A stretch of DNA of 64,000 bases from Streptomyces sp. H27-H5 (GTDB lineage: Bacteria; Actinomycetota; Actinomycetes; Streptomycetales; Streptomycetaceae). Numbering within the stretch: position 1 is the stretch's first letter; each line of letters starts with the position of its first letter. A program made the translations under genes and the position numbers. Under the pieces are notes generated by a model. The model searched no databases. It was not told where the DNA came from and saw only the letters and a program-made list of their open reading frames with translations. Location: NCBI RefSeq assembly GCF_026627505.1, contig NZ_JAPNLK010000010.1, forward strand, positions 1-64,000, read 5' to 3'. Shown here one piece after another: positions 54,273-63,132 of the stretch.

Positions 54273-55238
54273 TCACACAATCACACGCAGTGCACGGCGT
54301 ACGCCTGTGAACCGAACGCTGGTGCGCAGTCCGAGGTGGTCGCCGTCCATCTGGAACGGGAGCGGAACCTTCGAATGCAAGGTGAAGTCGGTCAGATCGT
54401 GCAGAGACACCGCATGCTTGCCGTGCGGCCCGCGTTCAGGAGTCGAGGTCAGGAGCTGTGTGGCGTACCTGGCGACCGCCGGAGTTGACAAACGATCGAG
54501 CGCCAGTACGTCAAGCGCGGTATCGAACGACGCCTCCGGGGACGCGTAAAGCGGACGATTGCCCAGATACGTCCACGGCGAGGTGTTGCAGACTATCGAC
54601 AGCACCAGATCCGTCACCGGATCCGCGCCGGGGCGCTCCAGCGTGACCGTGCCGTGCCTGCGGTTCGGCTCGTCCCAGAACTGACGCATGAGCTGTCGCA
54701 CGTAGAGGGCGTGCGTCGAACGCTTGCCGCGTTCCCGCTGCTGCTCCACCCGCCCCACCACACCCGCGTCGAAGCCGAAGCCCGCGCAGAAGGTGAACCA
54801 GCGCGCCGGGACCGACTCGTCCTCCGTGCCCGGGGTGCCGGCCGCCAGACCGAGGCCGACCGTCCGTTCGCGTTCCTCGCGGAGCGCGTCGAGCAGGGCG
54901 CCGGTCGCCTCGACCGCGTCGTTCGGCAGGCCGAGCGCGCGGGCGAACACGTTCGTGGATCCGCCGGGGACCACCGCGAGCCGGGGCAGCCGGTCCGGAT
55001 CGGGCCCGTTGTGCAGCAGTCCGTTGACCACCTCGTTGACGGTGCCGTCCCCGCCCAGGGCCACCACGAGGTCGACACCCTCGTGGGCCGCCCTGCGCCC
55101 GAGGTCCCGCGCGTGCCCCCGGTACTCGGTGGTCACCGCCTCCAGCTTCATCTCGCTGGCCAGGGCGTGGGTCAATACGTCACGGGTGCGCGCACTGGTC
55201 GTCGTCGCTGCTGGGTTGGCCACGAGAAGTGCACGCAT
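54273..55238 (-). CDS. Diacylglycerol/lipid kinase (DAGK catalytic domain)
   Basis: A 321-residue kinase of the DgkB/YegS type with the nucleotide loop ALGGDGTVNEVVNG (about 63-76) and PGGSTNVFARALG. It phosphorylates diacylglycerol or a related lipid at the membrane. ATG 55238 begins MRALLVANPAATTTS, the usual N terminus. Confidence 0.88.
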   Translation of the reverse strand: MRALLVANPAATTTSARTRDVLTHALASEMKLEAVTTEYRGHARDLGRRAAHEGVDLVVALGGDGTVNEVVNGLLHNGPDPDRLPRLAVVPGGSTNVFARALGLPNDAVEATGALLDALREERERTVGLGLAAGTPGTEDESVPARWFTFCAGFGFDAGVVGRVEQQRERGKRSTHALYVRQLMRQFWDEPNRRHGTVTLERPGADPVTDLVLSIVCNTSPWTYLGNRPLYASPEASFDTALDVLALDRLSTPAVARYATQLLTSTPERGPHGKHAVSLHDLTDFTLHSKVPLPFQMDGDHLGLRTSVRFTGVRRALRVIV

Positions 55239-55322
55239 GAGCGCCAGCCTACCCACCCCTCCGCGGGAGGCCCCTACTGCCCGTCCCCTCCGGGGCCGGC
55301 GGGGCGCGGCTACCCTGCTGGG

Positions 55323-55775
55323 GTGAGTAAGAAGCCGACCTCGAACGTTCCCGCCCCCTCGCCCGCGCCGTCGCCCGTCGCGCTGCCCGGTCGGCTGACG
55401 GCCGCCGCCGTGCTCACCGCGCTGGAGGGCCTGGCGCTCGCCGGCCTCGGCGTCTACATGCTGTACGTGGGCATCGCCGGCGACCCCGACTCCCCGCAGC
55501 AGGCCGAGACCGGGGGTGTGACCCTGCTCGCGCTCGCCGCGCTCCCGCTGATCGCGGCGCGCGGGCTGCGCCTGGGCCGCCGCTGGAGCCGCGGCCCGGC
55601 GCTGATCACCCAGCTGATGGCGATGCCGGTCGCCTGGACCCTGTGGACCACGGGCGGGGCGATGGTCGCCGCCGCGGTGGCGCTGGCGCTCACGGCCGTG
55701 GCCGTGGGGGCGCTGCTGGTGAACCCGACGGCCACCGAAGCGCTTGGTATCGGGCCTGGGGAACAGACCCGATAA
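55323..55775 (+). CDS. Integral membrane hypothetical protein
   Basis: A 150-residue protein with a Pro/Ser-rich 25-residue N terminus and four predicted helices (about 28-50, 65-80, 95-110, 112-135). No motif recognised. GTG 55323. Divergent from the lipid kinase gene and convergent with sigH. Confidence 0.7.
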   Translation: MSKKPTSNVPAPSPAPSPVALPGRLTAAAVLTALEGLALAGLGVYMLYVGIAGDPDSPQQAETGGVTLLALAALPLIAARGLRLGRRWSRGPALITQLMAMPVAWTLWTTGGAMVAAAVALALTAVAVGALLVNPTATEALGIGPGEQTR

Positions 55776-55778
55776 CCG

Positions 55779-55833
55779 GTACGTCCTACTTTCCGTACGT
55801 CCACTTCCCGTACGTCCTGCTTCCCGTACGTCC
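55779..55833. repeat. Four GTACGTCC repeats, period 15-16
   Basis: GTACGTCC occurs at 55779, 55795, 55810 and 55826 with TACTT/ACTTC-like spacers, filling the gap between the membrane-protein stop and the sigH stop. Confidence 0.8.
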
Positions 55834-56846
55834 TACTCCTCGACGAGGAGCTTCTCGCGGAGCTGGGCCAGGGTGCGGGCCAGCAGGCGGGAGACGTGCA
55901 TCTGGGAGATGCCGACCTCCTGCGCGATCTGCGACTGGGTCATGTTGCCGAAGAATCGCAGCAGCAGGATCCGCTTCTCCCGCGGCGGCAGTCCTTCCAG
56001 CAGCGGCTTGAGGGACTCGCGGTATTCGACGCCCTCCAGCGCCTCGTCCTCCGAACCCAGGGTGTCCGCCACCGCCGGCGACTCGTCGTCGGTGTCGGGG
56101 ACGTCCAGGGAGAGCGTGCTGTAGGCATTGGCCGATTCCAGCCCCTCCAACACCTCCTCCTCGGAGATGCCGAGCCGTTCGGCCAACTCGTGCACGGTGG
56201 GGGAGCGGCCGTGCTGCTGCGAGAGTTCCGCCGTGGCCGTGGTCAGCGAGAGCCGCAGCTCCTGAAGGCGCCGCGGCACCCGCACCGCCCAGCCCTTGTC
56301 ACGGAAGTGGCGCTTGATCTCGCCGACGACCGTGGGCGTGGCGTACGTCGAGAACTCGACGCCGCGGTCCGGGTCGAACCGGTCCACCGACTTGATCAGG
56401 CCGATGGTCGCCACCTGGGTCAGGTCGTCCAGCGGCTCGCCGCGGTTGCGGAACCGCCGTGCCAGGTGCTCGACCAGCGGCAGGTGCATCCGGACCAGCC
56501 GGTTGCGCAGTTCGGCCCGCTCCGGCGAGCCGTCGGGCAGTTCCCGCAGCTCGAAGAAGAGGGCCCGGGCGCCGCTGCGGTCGCGCGGATCCGGCAGCGG
56601 CACGTGCGCCGCCGGTGCCATCGGGGCCGTGGCAGCGGCCGGCGGTGGCTGTGCTGGTTGTGGTTCTTCGTGCTGGTTCTCGCTCACAGGGCCCGCCCGT
56701 CGCTCCGCCGAGTCCAAAAAGCCGTCTTCCGCATCCGCGTCGGCCGGGTGCGGCCGGGCGTGCAGCTGCTCCGGGATGCCGCCGTCGACCTCGTGTCGTA
56801 CCCGGGGCCGATCCCCGCCCCGCACCGGGATCTCCCCGCCGCTCAC
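55833..56846 (-). CDS. sigH: SigB-type stress sigma factor SigH
   Basis: Osmotic/general-stress sigma factor of the SigB/SigF family. Region 2 (LTQVATIGLIKSVDRFDPDRGVEFSTYA), region 3 and region 4 (MTQSQIAQEVGISQMHVSRLL) are clear. GTG 56846 overlaps the prsH stop (GTGA) and gives 337 residues; GTG 56687 gives 284. The frame stays open through prsH to 57425. In S. coelicolor sigH is reported to yield several products from alternative starts, which this layout fits. Confidence 0.9.
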   Translation of the reverse strand: MSGGEIPVRGGDRPRVRHEVDGGIPEQLHARPHPADADAEDGFLDSAERRAGPVSENQHEEPQPAQPPPAAATAPMAPAAHVPLPDPRDRSGARALFFELRELPDGSPERAELRNRLVRMHLPLVEHLARRFRNRGEPLDDLTQVATIGLIKSVDRFDPDRGVEFSTYATPTVVGEIKRHFRDKGWAVRVPRRLQELRLSLTTATAELSQQHGRSPTVHELAERLGISEEEVLEGLESANAYSTLSLDVPDTDDESPAVADTLGSEDEALEGVEYRESLKPLLEGLPPREKRILLLRFFGNMTQSQIAQEVGISQMHVSRLLARTLAQLREKLLVEE

Positions 56847-57256
56847 GCCGGTCCTGGTCCCGCGCCGCGCTGTTTGTAGAGGCTGATGCTCACTGTCCGG
56901 TCCTCCTCGACCGTCGCCTCGACCTTGCCGGCCAGCGCCGACAGGACCGTCCACGCGAACGTGTCCCGCTCCGGTGCGCGCCCGTCGGTGGTCGGTGCGG
57001 AGACCGTGACCTCCAGCGAGTCGTCCACCAGCCGGAAGACGCAACTGAGGACGGAGCCGGGCACGGCCTGCTGGAGCAGGATCGCGCAGGCTTCGTCCAC
57101 CGCGATGCGGAGGTCCTCGATCTCGTCGAGGGTGAAGTCCAAACGTGCGGCGAGACCGGCCGTGGCCGTTCGCAGCACCGACAGGTAGGCACCCGCAGCC
57201 GGCAGCCGGACTTCCACGAAGTCCTGAGTCCCGGGCTCGCCTGCGATGTGGGACAC
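56843..57256 (-). CDS. prsH: Anti-sigma-H factor, RsbW-type kinase fold (PrsH/UshX)
   Basis: A 137-residue HATPase-fold anti-sigma protein (LDEIEDLRIAVDEACAILLQQ is the N-box region) that holds SigH. Upstream of and 4-bp overlapping sigH. GTG 57256 follows GGAGGTGAGG; longer frames lack such a site. Confidence 0.88.
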   Translation of the reverse strand: MSHIAGEPGTQDFVEVRLPAAGAYLSVLRTATAGLAARLDFTLDEIEDLRIAVDEACAILLQQAVPGSVLSCVFRLVDDSLEVTVSAPTTDGRAPERDTFAWTVLSALAGKVEATVEEDRTVSISLYKQRGAGPGPA

Positions 57257-57450
57257 CCTCACCTCCAAGGTGGTACGAGCTCTGTTCGCCGGTGACGCTA
57301 TCGCGATCCGGGCGATCGTGTCGCGGCACCCCGTGTGACACCTGCCCGGAGTACCCACGTCCGCAGGCCGGTGACCGATGGTAAGTCCATGGGTACGGAC
57401 AGTGGCTAGGGGTCTGCGGGCCCAAATCAGGGGAACCGGCGGAGGGTTGA

Positions 57451-57474
57451 CCTACCCCGCCTCAGACGATCGAA
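57451..57474 (-). promoter_or_regulatory. Candidate SigB/SigH-type promoter of prsH-sigH
   Basis: On the minus strand GTTC (57474-57471), 14 bases, then GGGTAG (57456-57451) resembles the GTTT-N14-16-GGGTAT consensus, about 195 bases upstream of prsH. It would give autoregulation. Confidence 0.35.
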
Positions 57475-57722
57475 CCGTCGACAAAACACCACCGCCAGGT
57501 CTCGCCCGGTTCGAAGCTGCGCATCATCGGATGACCCGTCTGGTGGTGGTGTGCCGTGGCGTGCCGGAAGGGGGAGGAATCACAGCAGGCCACGTGACCG
57601 CACGCCAGACACATCCGCAGCTGCACGGGGTGGCTGCCCAGTGCCAGACATTCGGGACAGGTCTGGGCAAGGGGGATGGGCTCGGGGCGCGGCAGTTCGG
57701 CAACGTGGGTGCACTCGCTCAT
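57462..57722 (-). CDS. UBP-type zinc-finger protein
   Basis: An 86-residue protein that is a single ZnF-UBP domain: CPECLALG, LRMCLACGHVACCDSS and HATAHHHQTGHPMMRSFEP supply the Cys/His ligands. In eukaryotes this finger binds ubiquitin C-termini; the bacterial role is unknown. The start is ATG 57722. Divergent from the antiporter gene. Confidence 0.85.
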   Translation of the reverse strand: MSECTHVAELPRPEPIPLAQTCPECLALGSHPVQLRMCLACGHVACCDSSPFRHATAHHHQTGHPMMRSFEPGETWRWCFVDGSIV

Positions 57723-57777
57723 GATGGCCAGCGTACTGAGGTGCGGACGCCCGCGGACTGAAGAGGATGGGTCTTCG

Positions 57778-59358
57778 ATGGAGGTATTGCCGCTGGTGGC
57801 GCTGGTCGCGGGCAGCGCGGTGGTCGCGGGGTTGGCCCGTCGGACGTCCGTGTCGGCTCCGCTGCTGCTCGTCGCGGCCGGTCTGCTGGCGTCGTACATC
57901 CCGGGCGTGCCGTCGTACACGCTCGACCCGCACATCGTGCTGCCGCTGCTGCTCCCTCCGCTGCTGCACACCGCCGCCATGGAGAGTTCCTACCTGGACC
58001 TGCGGGCCAACGCGCGTCCCATCGCCCTACTGTCCGTCGGGTACGTGCTCTTCGCGACGCTCGCCGTCGGGTACGCGGCCTACCTGCTCGTTCCCGGTCT
58101 GTCGCTGCCGGTGGCGCTGGTGCTGGGCGCGGTCGTCGCGCCGCCGGACGCCGTGGCCGCCACCGCGATCGCCCGCAAGCTCGGCCTGCCGAACCGGATC
58201 ACGACGATCCTCCAGGGCGAGTCCCTGGTGAACGACGCCACTGCCATCACCGCCTACAAGGTGGCCCTGGCGGCCGCGGTCGGCGTCAGTGCCGGCTGGG
58301 CGGGCGGGATCGTCGAGTTCCTGCTGGCCTCGGTGGGCGGCGTCGGCATGGGCCTCCTGCTGATGGTGCCCATCCACCTGCTGCGCAGGTCGCTGCGGGA
58401 CCCGCTGCTCCAGAACACCCTGTCGCTGCTGATCCCCTTCGTGGCGTACGCGGCGGCCGAACGGGTGCACGCGTCCGGCGTGCTCGCCGTGGTCGTCGTC
58501 GCGCTGTACCTCGGACACCGCAACTGGCAGGTCGACTTCGCCACCCGGCTGCAGGAGGCCGCGGTGTGGAAGGTGATCTCCTTCGTCCTGGAGTCGGTGG
58601 TCTTCGCGCTGATCGGGCTCCAACTGCCGGTGGTCCTCAAGGGGCTCGACGAGTACGCGGGCGGCGACGCGGCCTGGTACGCGCTGGCGGTGTTCCTGGC
58701 CGTGGTCGTGGCCCGGTTCGTCTGGGTGTTCCCGGCGACCTTCCTGCCGCGGGTGCTGTCCGAGCGGATCCGCGAGCGGGAACCGGAGACCAACTGGAAG
58801 GCGCCCGTCATCGTGGGGTGGGCGGGCATGCGCGGTGTGGTCTCGCTGGCCATCGCCTTCTCGGTCCCGCTGAGCGTGCCGCACCGCAACCTGATCCTGT
58901 TCCTGACCTTCACCACCGTCATCGGGACCCTGGTGGTCCAGGGACTGACGCTGCCCCCGCTGATCCGCCTGCTGAAGTTGCCGCCGAGGGACGCGCAGGC
59001 CGAGACGCTGGCCGAGGCGCAGGCGCAGAGCGAGGCGTCGCGGTCGGCCGAGGAGCGGCTCGACGAACTGCTCGCCGACCCGGCGAACGCGCTCCCGCCG
59101 CCGCTCGCGGACCGGCTGCGCACGGTGCTGGAGCGGCGGCGCAACGCGGTGTGGGAACGGCTCGGCGAGGTCAACGCGGTCACGGGCGAGTCGGCGGACG
59201 ACGTCTACCGGCGGCTGGCCGGCGAGATGATCGAGGCCGAGCGGGAGGTGTTCGTGACGCTGCGGGACCAGCGGCGGATCGACGACGAGATGCTGCGGGC
59301 GTTGCTGCGCAGGCTGGACCTGGAGGAGGCGGCGGCCTACCGGGAGGACTCCTCCTGA
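57778..59358 (+). CDS. CPA1-family Na+/H+ antiporter
   Basis: A 526-residue antiporter with about twelve helices in the first 400 residues. Ion-site motifs APPDAVAATAI and GESLVNDATAI are intact, and a charged coiled-coil-like cytoplasmic tail of about 120 residues follows. ATG 57778 has AGAGGATGGG upstream. Proximity to sigH fits salt stress but is only contextual. Confidence 0.9.
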   Translation: MEVLPLVALVAGSAVVAGLARRTSVSAPLLLVAAGLLASYIPGVPSYTLDPHIVLPLLLPPLLHTAAMESSYLDLRANARPIALLSVGYVLFATLAVGYAAYLLVPGLSLPVALVLGAVVAPPDAVAATAIARKLGLPNRITTILQGESLVNDATAITAYKVALAAAVGVSAGWAGGIVEFLLASVGGVGMGLLLMVPIHLLRRSLRDPLLQNTLSLLIPFVAYAAAERVHASGVLAVVVVALYLGHRNWQVDFATRLQEAAVWKVISFVLESVVFALIGLQLPVVLKGLDEYAGGDAAWYALAVFLAVVVARFVWVFPATFLPRVLSERIREREPETNWKAPVIVGWAGMRGVVSLAIAFSVPLSVPHRNLILFLTFTTVIGTLVVQGLTLPPLIRLLKLPPRDAQAETLAEAQAQSEASRSAEERLDELLADPANALPPPLADRLRTVLERRRNAVWERLGEVNAVTGESADDVYRRLAGEMIEAEREVFVTLRDQRRIDDEMLRALLRRLDLEEAAAYREDSS

Positions 59359-59405
59359 TCCCGGGCGCGGCGGGCCTGGCCTGACGGCAGCCGACGCGGG
59401 GCGGC

Positions 59406-59468
59406 GGGCCGGGGTCCGGGTCGGGTGCGGGGGCCGGGGCGGCGGGTCGGGGGTCGGGGTCGGGGAGG
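59406..59468 (+). other. G-tract cluster with quadruplex potential
   Basis: At least eight runs of three or more G within 63 bases in the gap between the antiporter and PLP-enzyme genes. On the minus transcript the complement is C-rich. Confidence 0.6.
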
Positions 59469-59490
59469 CCGTCACTCCCGGGCGGCGGGA

Positions 59491-60399
59491 TCAGGGGCGG
59501 CCGGTGACGACGGCCGCGAGGGTGGTGCCGCGGGGGAACGTGCCGGACTCCGTCAGGGCGGTCAGCGCCCAGAGCAACTTCGCGACGTAGACGCGCTCCA
59601 CGGGGACCCCGTGGCGGCGCTCGAAGCCCACCGCGAACGCCTCCAGCTCCGCCGGGACCTTCGCGTAGCCGCCGTGGTCGAAGCCCTCGGCCAGGGTCCA
59701 GTCGCCGGCCGGGCCCCCGAACGCGGCCCGCTGGAGGGAACGTATCTCCGCCCCCAGGAAGCCACCCGCGAGCACCGGTACGCCCCACGCCCGCTGGCCG
59801 GGGGCCAGTCCCGCCGCCAGGCCCGCCAGGGTGCCGCCGGTGCCGCAGGCGACCGCCACCACGTCGGCCGCGCCGCGCAGCTCGCGGCCCAGCTCGGCGC
59901 AGCCCGACAGGGCGAGGGCGTTGCTGCCGCCTTCGGGGATCACGTACGCGCCCTGCGCGCCCGCCGCGGCGAGCAGCCGGGCCAGGGTGCCCGGTTCGGC
60001 CTTGCGGCGGTACTCCGACCGGGACGTGAAGTGCAGCCGCATCCCGTCGGCCGTGCAACGGGCCAGCGACGGGTTCAACGGCCGGCCGGCCAACTCGTCG
60101 CCCCGGACCACCCCGACCGTCGCCAACCCGAGCAACCGCCCGGCGGCGGCGGTGGCCCGCAGGTGGTTGGAGTAGGCCCCGCCGAAGGTCACCAGCGCCG
60201 GGAACCCCCCGTCCAGGGCCGCCCGCAGGTTCGGCGCGAGCTTGCGCCACTTGTTCCCCGGCAGCTCGGGGTGCACGAGGTCGTCCCGCTTGAGCACCAA
60301 CCGCACGCCGTGCCGCTCGAACCGCCCGTCCGACGCCTCGACCAGCGGCGACGGCGGCCGGGGCCGGAGCAGGGAACGGGGATCCACGGGGCTGTCCAC
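59491..60399 (-). CDS. PLP-dependent enzyme of the D-cysteine desulfhydrase/ACC deaminase family
   Basis: A 302-residue fold-type II PLP enzyme. The Schiff-base Lys is in PGNKWRKL, with TFGGAYSNHLRATAAAG and the phosphate-binding CGTGGTLAG loop. Members deaminate D-cysteine or 1-aminocyclopropane-1-carboxylate; these cannot be separated by eye. GTG 60399 is used; GTG 60387 with AGGTGG upstream is an alternative. Confidence 0.82.
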   Translation of the reverse strand: MDSPVDPRSLLRPRPPSPLVEASDGRFERHGVRLVLKRDDLVHPELPGNKWRKLAPNLRAALDGGFPALVTFGGAYSNHLRATAAAGRLLGLATVGVVRGDELAGRPLNPSLARCTADGMRLHFTSRSEYRRKAEPGTLARLLAAAGAQGAYVIPEGGSNALALSGCAELGRELRGAADVVAVACGTGGTLAGLAAGLAPGQRAWGVPVLAGGFLGAEIRSLQRAAFGGPAGDWTLAEGFDHGGYAKVPAELEAFAVGFERRHGVPVERVYVAKLLWALTALTESGTFPRGTTLAAVVTGRP

Positions 60400-60547
60400 C
60401 TGCTCATTGTCGCCGGTGACGGTGGCCGCGCCGGAGGAGGTCGGGCGCCCGCGCGGCCCCCCGGCGCGGGTCCCGGCGGACGCCGACGGGGATAGGGGAC
60501 GGCGCCGCCGGGGCGGGGGTGTCAGGGGGCGACTCGGGGTGGGGTGG

Positions 60548-61138
60548 TCATTTGAGGCGGTCCGCCACGCGTTCGCGGAACCACGTCATCGTGAACCCCT
60601 TGGGGTCGATCTTGCCCGGCTGCCATTCGAGGTGGCCGATCACCGAGCGCTCGGTCCAACCGTGGAAGCGGCAGACGGCCGCGGCCGCCCGGACCATGGC
60701 GTCGAGCTGCACTGCGGGCCAGGGGTCCTTGCCGTCGCCGAGGTTCTCGCACTCGAAGCCGTAGAAGTGTCGGTTGCCGTCGGTGTTCGCGGTGTGGTCC
60801 GGGGGGAGCCGCTTCTCGGCGATGACCGCGGCCAGGACGTCGGAGTCGCCGGAGCCCGCGTGGTTGGCGCGGCCGTAGCCGACCAGGTGGACCCGGCCGT
60901 CCTTGGTGATCACGCCGTGGCAGAGCGGGCCGGGCAGGGCCTCGTCGCCGTCCCGGCAGAGCCGGACGGTGTACGCGGTGCCCTGCGTGACGGTGTGATG
61001 GATCATCACCCCGTTGACCGGCCCCCAGGGCCCCTTGTGGTTGCGGTTGTGGGTGCGCCAGGCGCCGACCTCGACGACGCGCAGTCCCTCGTTGCGCAAT
61101 TGGGTGAGGAAACGGTCTGCGGACATGGGTGCGGACAT
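60548..61138 (-). CDS. N-acetylmuramoyl-L-alanine amidase (Amidase_2/PGRP)
   Basis: A 196-residue amidase with zinc ligands in MIHHTV and near ERSVIGHLEWQPGKIDPKG, and catalytic-region HFYGFECENLG. No signal peptide or cell-wall-binding domain is visible, unlike typical secreted autolysins. ATG 61138 has AAGGAGG at 5-base spacing. Confidence 0.85.
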   Translation of the reverse strand: MSAPMSADRFLTQLRNEGLRVVEVGAWRTHNRNHKGPWGPVNGVMIHHTVTQGTAYTVRLCRDGDEALPGPLCHGVITKDGRVHLVGYGRANHAGSGDSDVLAAVIAEKRLPPDHTANTDGNRHFYGFECENLGDGKDPWPAVQLDAMVRAAAAVCRFHGWTERSVIGHLEWQPGKIDPKGFTMTWFRERVADRLK

Positions 61139-61308
61139 GGACGCCTCCTTCCGTGCGTGAGGGAGCGGTCACCTTTCGTGTCCGGTCCATCACGTTCCGG
61201 TGTAGTGGAGGGAGTCCTTCCGCGGCTAGCGCGTTCGTACGGCGAGCGATCGAATCCGGACATTCCCGGAGGTCCCGCCCGCCCCTGGCGCCCCACCGAC
61301 TCCGGACG

Positions 61309-62514
61309 TCACGCGGAGGCGAGCCACAGGTCGGGGCCGAAGACCTCGTAGTGGATGTCCGCCGCCGGCACGCCCTTGCCCAGCAGTTGTTCGCGGACCG
61401 CCCGCATGAAAGGCAGCGGTCCGCACAGGTAGGCGTGGGTGCCCGGGGCCACCGGGACGTCGGAGAGGTCGAGCCGGCCGACCCCGTCGTCGGCCGCGGC
61501 GTCCTCGTGGCCGGTCTCGTACCAGAATCGGGCCGAGGCGTCCGCGAGCTTGTGCGTCAGGGCCCGGTGGTCGCCCCGCAGGGCGTGGTCGGCGGGGGAG
61601 CGGTCGGCGTGCAGGACGGTCACCGGGGCGTCGTGCCCGGTCTCGGCGAGGTGCTCCAGCATCGACAGCATCGGCGTACAGCCGATCCCGGCCGAGGCCA
61701 GCAGTACGGGCGAGGTCGGGTCCTGGAGCACCAGGTCGCCGTACGGGACCGAGACGCTCAGTGTGTCGCCGACGCGGACCGCGGCGTGCAGGTGGTGGGA
61801 GACCTCCCCGTCCGGGCCCGCCGCGGCCGGCCCGTGGACCCGCTTGACGGTGATCGCGCGGACCGGGGAGCCGGGCGACGAGGCGAGGCTGTACTGGCGG
61901 ATCTGGCGCGCGCCGTCCGGGAGTTCGACCTGGACGGAGACGTACTGGCCCGGCTTGAAGCCGGGCGCGGGCGCCCCGTCGGCCGGGACCAGGTGGAAGG
62001 TGGTGCAGTCGACGGTCTCCTCGACGCGGCGGACGACCGTCCACGGGCGCCAGGCGTCGCCCGCGACGACCCGCTGCTCGGCGTACAGCCGTTCCTCGAT
62101 GGCGATGAGGGCGCCCGCCATCAGCCAGTAGACCTCGTCCCAGGCCTTGGCGACCTCGGGCGTGACGGCCTCCCCGAGGACCTCCGCGATGGACTCGAAC
62201 AGGTGCCGGTGGACGATCGCGTACTGGTCGCGGGTGATGCCGAGCGAGGCGTGCTTGTGGGCGATGCGGCCGAGCATCACGTCGGGCCGGGTGTCGGAGT
62301 GCCGGACGAGGTGGCCGGCGAACGCGGCGATGGAGCCGGCCAGGGCCTGCTGTTGCAGTCCGGCCTTCTGGTTGCCGCGGTTGAACAGGTCGCGGAGCAG
62401 GGCCGGGTGGGCGGCGAACAACTTCGCGTAGAAGAGTTCCGCGATGTCGCCGACGGCCGCTCCCACGGCGGGCAGGGTGGCGCGGACGGTCGCGGTCGAC
62501 TTCTCGGACAGCAT
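61309..62514 (-). CDS. hmp: Flavohemoprotein nitric oxide dioxygenase Hmp
   Basis: A 401-residue NO-detoxifying enzyme: globin domain (1 to about 140, Tyr29 B10 and proximal-His region RIAHKHASLGI), FAD domain (about 150-265, RQYSLAS) and NAD domain (GIGCTPMLSMLEHL, YLCGPLPFM). ATG 62514 has AGAGGAG upstream. An NsrR-like site lies 26 bases before the start. Confidence 0.95.
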   Translation of the reverse strand: MLSEKSTATVRATLPAVGAAVGDIAELFYAKLFAAHPALLRDLFNRGNQKAGLQQQALAGSIAAFAGHLVRHSDTRPDVMLGRIAHKHASLGITRDQYAIVHRHLFESIAEVLGEAVTPEVAKAWDEVYWLMAGALIAIEERLYAEQRVVAGDAWRPWTVVRRVEETVDCTTFHLVPADGAPAPGFKPGQYVSVQVELPDGARQIRQYSLASSPGSPVRAITVKRVHGPAAAGPDGEVSHHLHAAVRVGDTLSVSVPYGDLVLQDPTSPVLLASAGIGCTPMLSMLEHLAETGHDAPVTVLHADRSPADHALRGDHRALTHKLADASARFWYETGHEDAAADDGVGRLDLSDVPVAPGTHAYLCGPLPFMRAVREQLLGKGVPAADIHYEVFGPDLWLASA

Positions 62515-62539
62515 CGGGGAGCTCCTCTGTAAATGGACT

Positions 62540-62552
62540 ATTGGATACCAAT
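62540..62552. promoter_or_regulatory. NsrR-like operator upstream of hmp
   Basis: Perfect inverted repeat ATTGG-ATA-CCAAT in an AT-rich patch within the hmp promoter region. Confidence 0.6.
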
Positions 62553-62655
62553 TAAAGGGCGCGAGGGCCTCCGGAGTGATGCGGAGACGTGTTCGAAGGG
62601 CCCTCGGGTGTGGCGTGGGCGGGGTCGCGGCCGCTCGGAACCGGCCACCCGCGCC

Positions 62656-63117
62656 TCAGTCGGCGGGGCCCCCGCCCCGACCGGGCGGTCCGCCCGAAAT
62701 GCCCAGCAGCAGCGGTCCGGTGGGGGCCGCGACCAGGTCGTTCACCGTGAGCGGGTCCAGTGCGGCGAAGAAGGCCTCCTGGGCCCGACGCAGCGCGCCC
62801 CGCAGGAGGCAGGCGCTCCGCAGCGGGCACGGGACGGCGCCCTCGCAGTCCACCACGTCGCCCACGCCCTCCAGCTCGCGCACCACCGCGCCCACCGAGG
62901 CGGCGCGGCCGGCGCCGGTCAGGGCGAGCCCCCCTCCCCGGCCGCGCCGCGCCTCGACCAGGCCGAGGTGTTGCAGCCTGGCCACCACCTTCGCGGTGTG
63001 GGTGTACGGGACCTCCATGGTCGCCGCGACGTCGCGCGTGGTGGGGAGGTCCGTGTCCTCGACGGCCAGACGCATCAGGACGCGGAGCGCCAGATCGGTG
63101 AATCGGGTCAGCCGCAT
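62656..63117 (-). CDS. nsrR: Rrf2-family NO-sensing repressor NsrR
   Basis: A 153-residue Rrf2 regulator with winged helix (TTRDVAATMEVPYTHTAKVVARLQHLGL) and three cluster cysteines in CEGAVPCPLRSAC, the NsrR pattern. It represses hmp until NO damages the [4Fe-4S] cluster. ATG 63117. Upstream of and parallel to hmp, with its own operator. Confidence 0.92.
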   Translation of the reverse strand: MRLTRFTDLALRVLMRLAVEDTDLPTTRDVAATMEVPYTHTAKVVARLQHLGLVEARRGRGGGLALTGAGRAASVGAVVRELEGVGDVVDCEGAVPCPLRSACLLRGALRRAQEAFFAALDPLTVNDLVAAPTGPLLLGISGGPPGRGGGPAD

Positions 63118-63132
63118 GACTCCACCGTAGAA

